Assembly (NCBI GenBank): GCA_030533445.1
Contig: CM060064.1
Span: forward strand, 39,401,787 to 39,465,786
Direction of reading: 5' to 3'
Length of the DNA: 64,000 nucleotides
From: Cyprinodon diabolis
Lineage: Eukaryota > Chordata > Actinopteri > Cyprinodontiformes > Cyprinodontidae
Within the stretch, counting starts at the first letter, position 1, and the number at the start of each line of letters is the position of its first letter. Below the pieces are notes generated by a model, which saw nothing but the letters and a program-made list of their open reading frames with translations, did no database searches and was not told the origin of the DNA. This document shows positions 44,930 through 64,000 of the stretch, piece by piece. Position numbers and translations under genes: made by a program.

Positions 44930-45212
44930 ATTCTGATTGGTTGAAAGTGCTCGGTATAGACCGTCGCAGCCTATCACAGACGTTACTGTACATTACGTTT
45001 GACCAATCAGAAACCCAGGCACTGGGAACCAAACCCCGCCCACAGAGATCAGCCAGTAGTCGAGCCGAAAAACTGTCAATCGAGTGAACAGGATGGGGAA
45101 GGTCTGAGGGCAGCAAAACACGTAAAGATGTAACGAGAAGTTGTAAAAACAACTTTAAAAGTTATCCATGCCATGTTTGGAGTTTACCACGGCATGTGTT
45201 AATAACCCAGAG
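44930..45212 (+). promoter_or_regulatory. glcci1: glcci1 promoter and 5'UTR exon
   Basis: There is an inverted CCAAT box (GATTGG, 44935-44940), a direct CCAAT box (45003-45007) and a GC box (CCCCGCCC, about 45033). A non-coding exon ends at the strong donor CAGAG|GTAAGT (45212). The resulting 5'UTR intron, 45213-45353, is only 141 bases. There is no TATA box. The start site is not determined. Confidence 0.6.
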
Positions 45213-45419
45213 GTAAGTCTGCCTCAAAATAAAACGTGTTGAATTATGTTTTACCCATTACATGCAGGAGTTAGAGGTTTTAAAGGAAGCTAACGTTTTT
45301 TGCTAGCAGGCTGATGTTTATCTGAACGCTCCAACTTTTTCCTCCTTTTCTAGAAAAGCAGCAGCTTGGGGCAGTGTGTATTTTTCCCTGCGATAAGAGT
45401 AACTAGACATCGTCGGAAG

Positions 45420-62999
<17,580 letters not shown>

Positions 63000-64000
63000 T
63001 AACTTGTTTTGACCTTTCGATCTTTAAGGTCACTGCTGATTCCTACAACTAACAAGTCATTATATTCACACAGCTGCTTAAAGAAAATATTTCTGCCATT
63101 CTTGAGGTTCTCCATTTACTTGGCTTGTTTTTATTTGTCAGAGTCTGAGGTCAGCCTAAATGTTACTCTCCTGAAAGTTGGTTTCCACCCCTGTCTATCT
63201 GCTGGCCTTGGCAGGCCATCCAGCCAACCACATGGACTCCAGACCACAGGCTAAATTTAACCTCCGTCTTCCCTCTGTTCCTGTATGGCTGCAGTGTGAA
63301 TCTCATTATGGACGGTTGTTTTTTAAGCTCTGCAGGAGCTCCTTACAGGGCTGAAGGCAGCGCTCAGTTGGCTGTGTTTTTCAAAGTAAGCTAAGGAAGT
63401 TTTTTTTGTGTTTTTTTTTTTATTCAGAGCTCCACCTGATTTGGTATGTTGTAAAGGAAAAACTGTCTTTGCATAGAATAGGTTATGGAGCTACATGTTT
63501 TATGAAATACAACTGCAATAGTTTCTATACCATGACTTCCTATTTTATTTAAGCAAAACTCTTAAGTTGATGCAAATTTAGCTGCTTGAAAAAGACAATC
63601 CCTGGTACTTGGCCTGACAATCAATAACCCAGAACAGCCAGGAAAATCTTCCTTTTCTCATCAACTAAGATTACACATGGGCTGTCTGGACTTGTCATTA
63701 TCGACTGCTTCCACTAAGTGAACGCTGTGAGCTGGATTCTTGCTCTCTAACCTTTGCAATTTAACGTGTGGGAGGACATTTTTGAAAGGAGCATGTCTCT
63801 TTGTTGACTGTGTTGCCTGGAGTACAAGATATGCAGTGAAGAACCACACCTTTGTCTGCACAGCACAACCGTGTCTGTTGGTCCTACAAAGGGTATCCTG
63901 TTGTTTTGCTGATACTCGGCCAGATGTAGAAAGACCCACTGACCCAACTTATTTCATCACCAGGCATGTAAGACCGACTCTAGAAATATTCTGACTTGCA
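63000..64000. other. glcci1 intron 3, left part
   Basis: Begins after the exon 3 donor. No exon or element recognised up to the window edge. Confidence 0.5.

Noticed and set aside
44859..45152. 97-codon minus-strand frame near the glcci1 promoter
   Set aside because: It overlaps CCAAT and GC boxes and shows no protein family. Best seen as promoter sequence.

Overview
The window is vertebrate nuclear DNA, almost certainly from a ray-finned (teleost) fish and plausibly a percomorph. Introns are short to medium. DNA transposons are dense (Tc1-like, hAT-like, one PIF/Harbinger-like), solo LTRs are present, and AT, TACA, AAT and ATCC microsatellites are common. The gene order col28a1 - mios - glcci1 matches the human 7p21 neighbourhood COL28A1 - MIOS - (RPA3, UMAD1) - GLCCI1 in order and strand. 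The species cannot be named from the sequence.

Layout. (1) Positions 1 to about 15,000, minus strand: the 5' half of col28a1, a von Willebrand A-domain collagen. It has a TATA-type promoter near 15,025, a non-coding exon 1, a signal-peptide exon, one large VWA exon, and then eleven small phase-0 exons: two leading into the helix and nine purely Gly-X-Y. The 3' half lies beyond base 1. (2) About 15,000-21,460: divergent spacer without recognisable genes, holding microsatellites and hAT-like elements. (3) 21,508-41,777, plus strand: the complete mios reading frame in 11 coding exons (878 codons plus stop), encoding a GATOR2 subunit. Its 3'UTR runs to a poly(A) signal at 43,081. (4) 45,420 to the right edge, plus strand: the first three coding exons of glcci1 (FAM117 family), with a CCAAT/GC-box promoter and a short 5'UTR intron.

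The three genes are not an operon. They are neighbours in a conserved synteny block. Collagen XXVIII is a secreted matrix protein, Mios belongs to the GATOR2 complex that relays amino-acid supply to mTORC1 at the lysosome, and GLCCI1 is a glucocorticoid-induced protein of poorly known function.

The most notable gene-level feature is the second intron between mios coding exons. It has a canonical U12-type AT-AC donor (ATATCCTTT) and an AC acceptor, and this pairing alone restores the conserved reading frame. Three successive 69-bp col28a1 exons carry a one-residue Gly-X imperfection at exactly the same place. Most other structure comes from mobile elements: a Tc1-like element containing two solo LTRs with intact target duplications, several hAT elements with clear 8-bp duplications, long hairpins tied to a dispersed retro-like repeat, and a 10-kb mios intron full of DNA transposons. 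I found no RNA gene, CRISPR array or clearly new molecular system.
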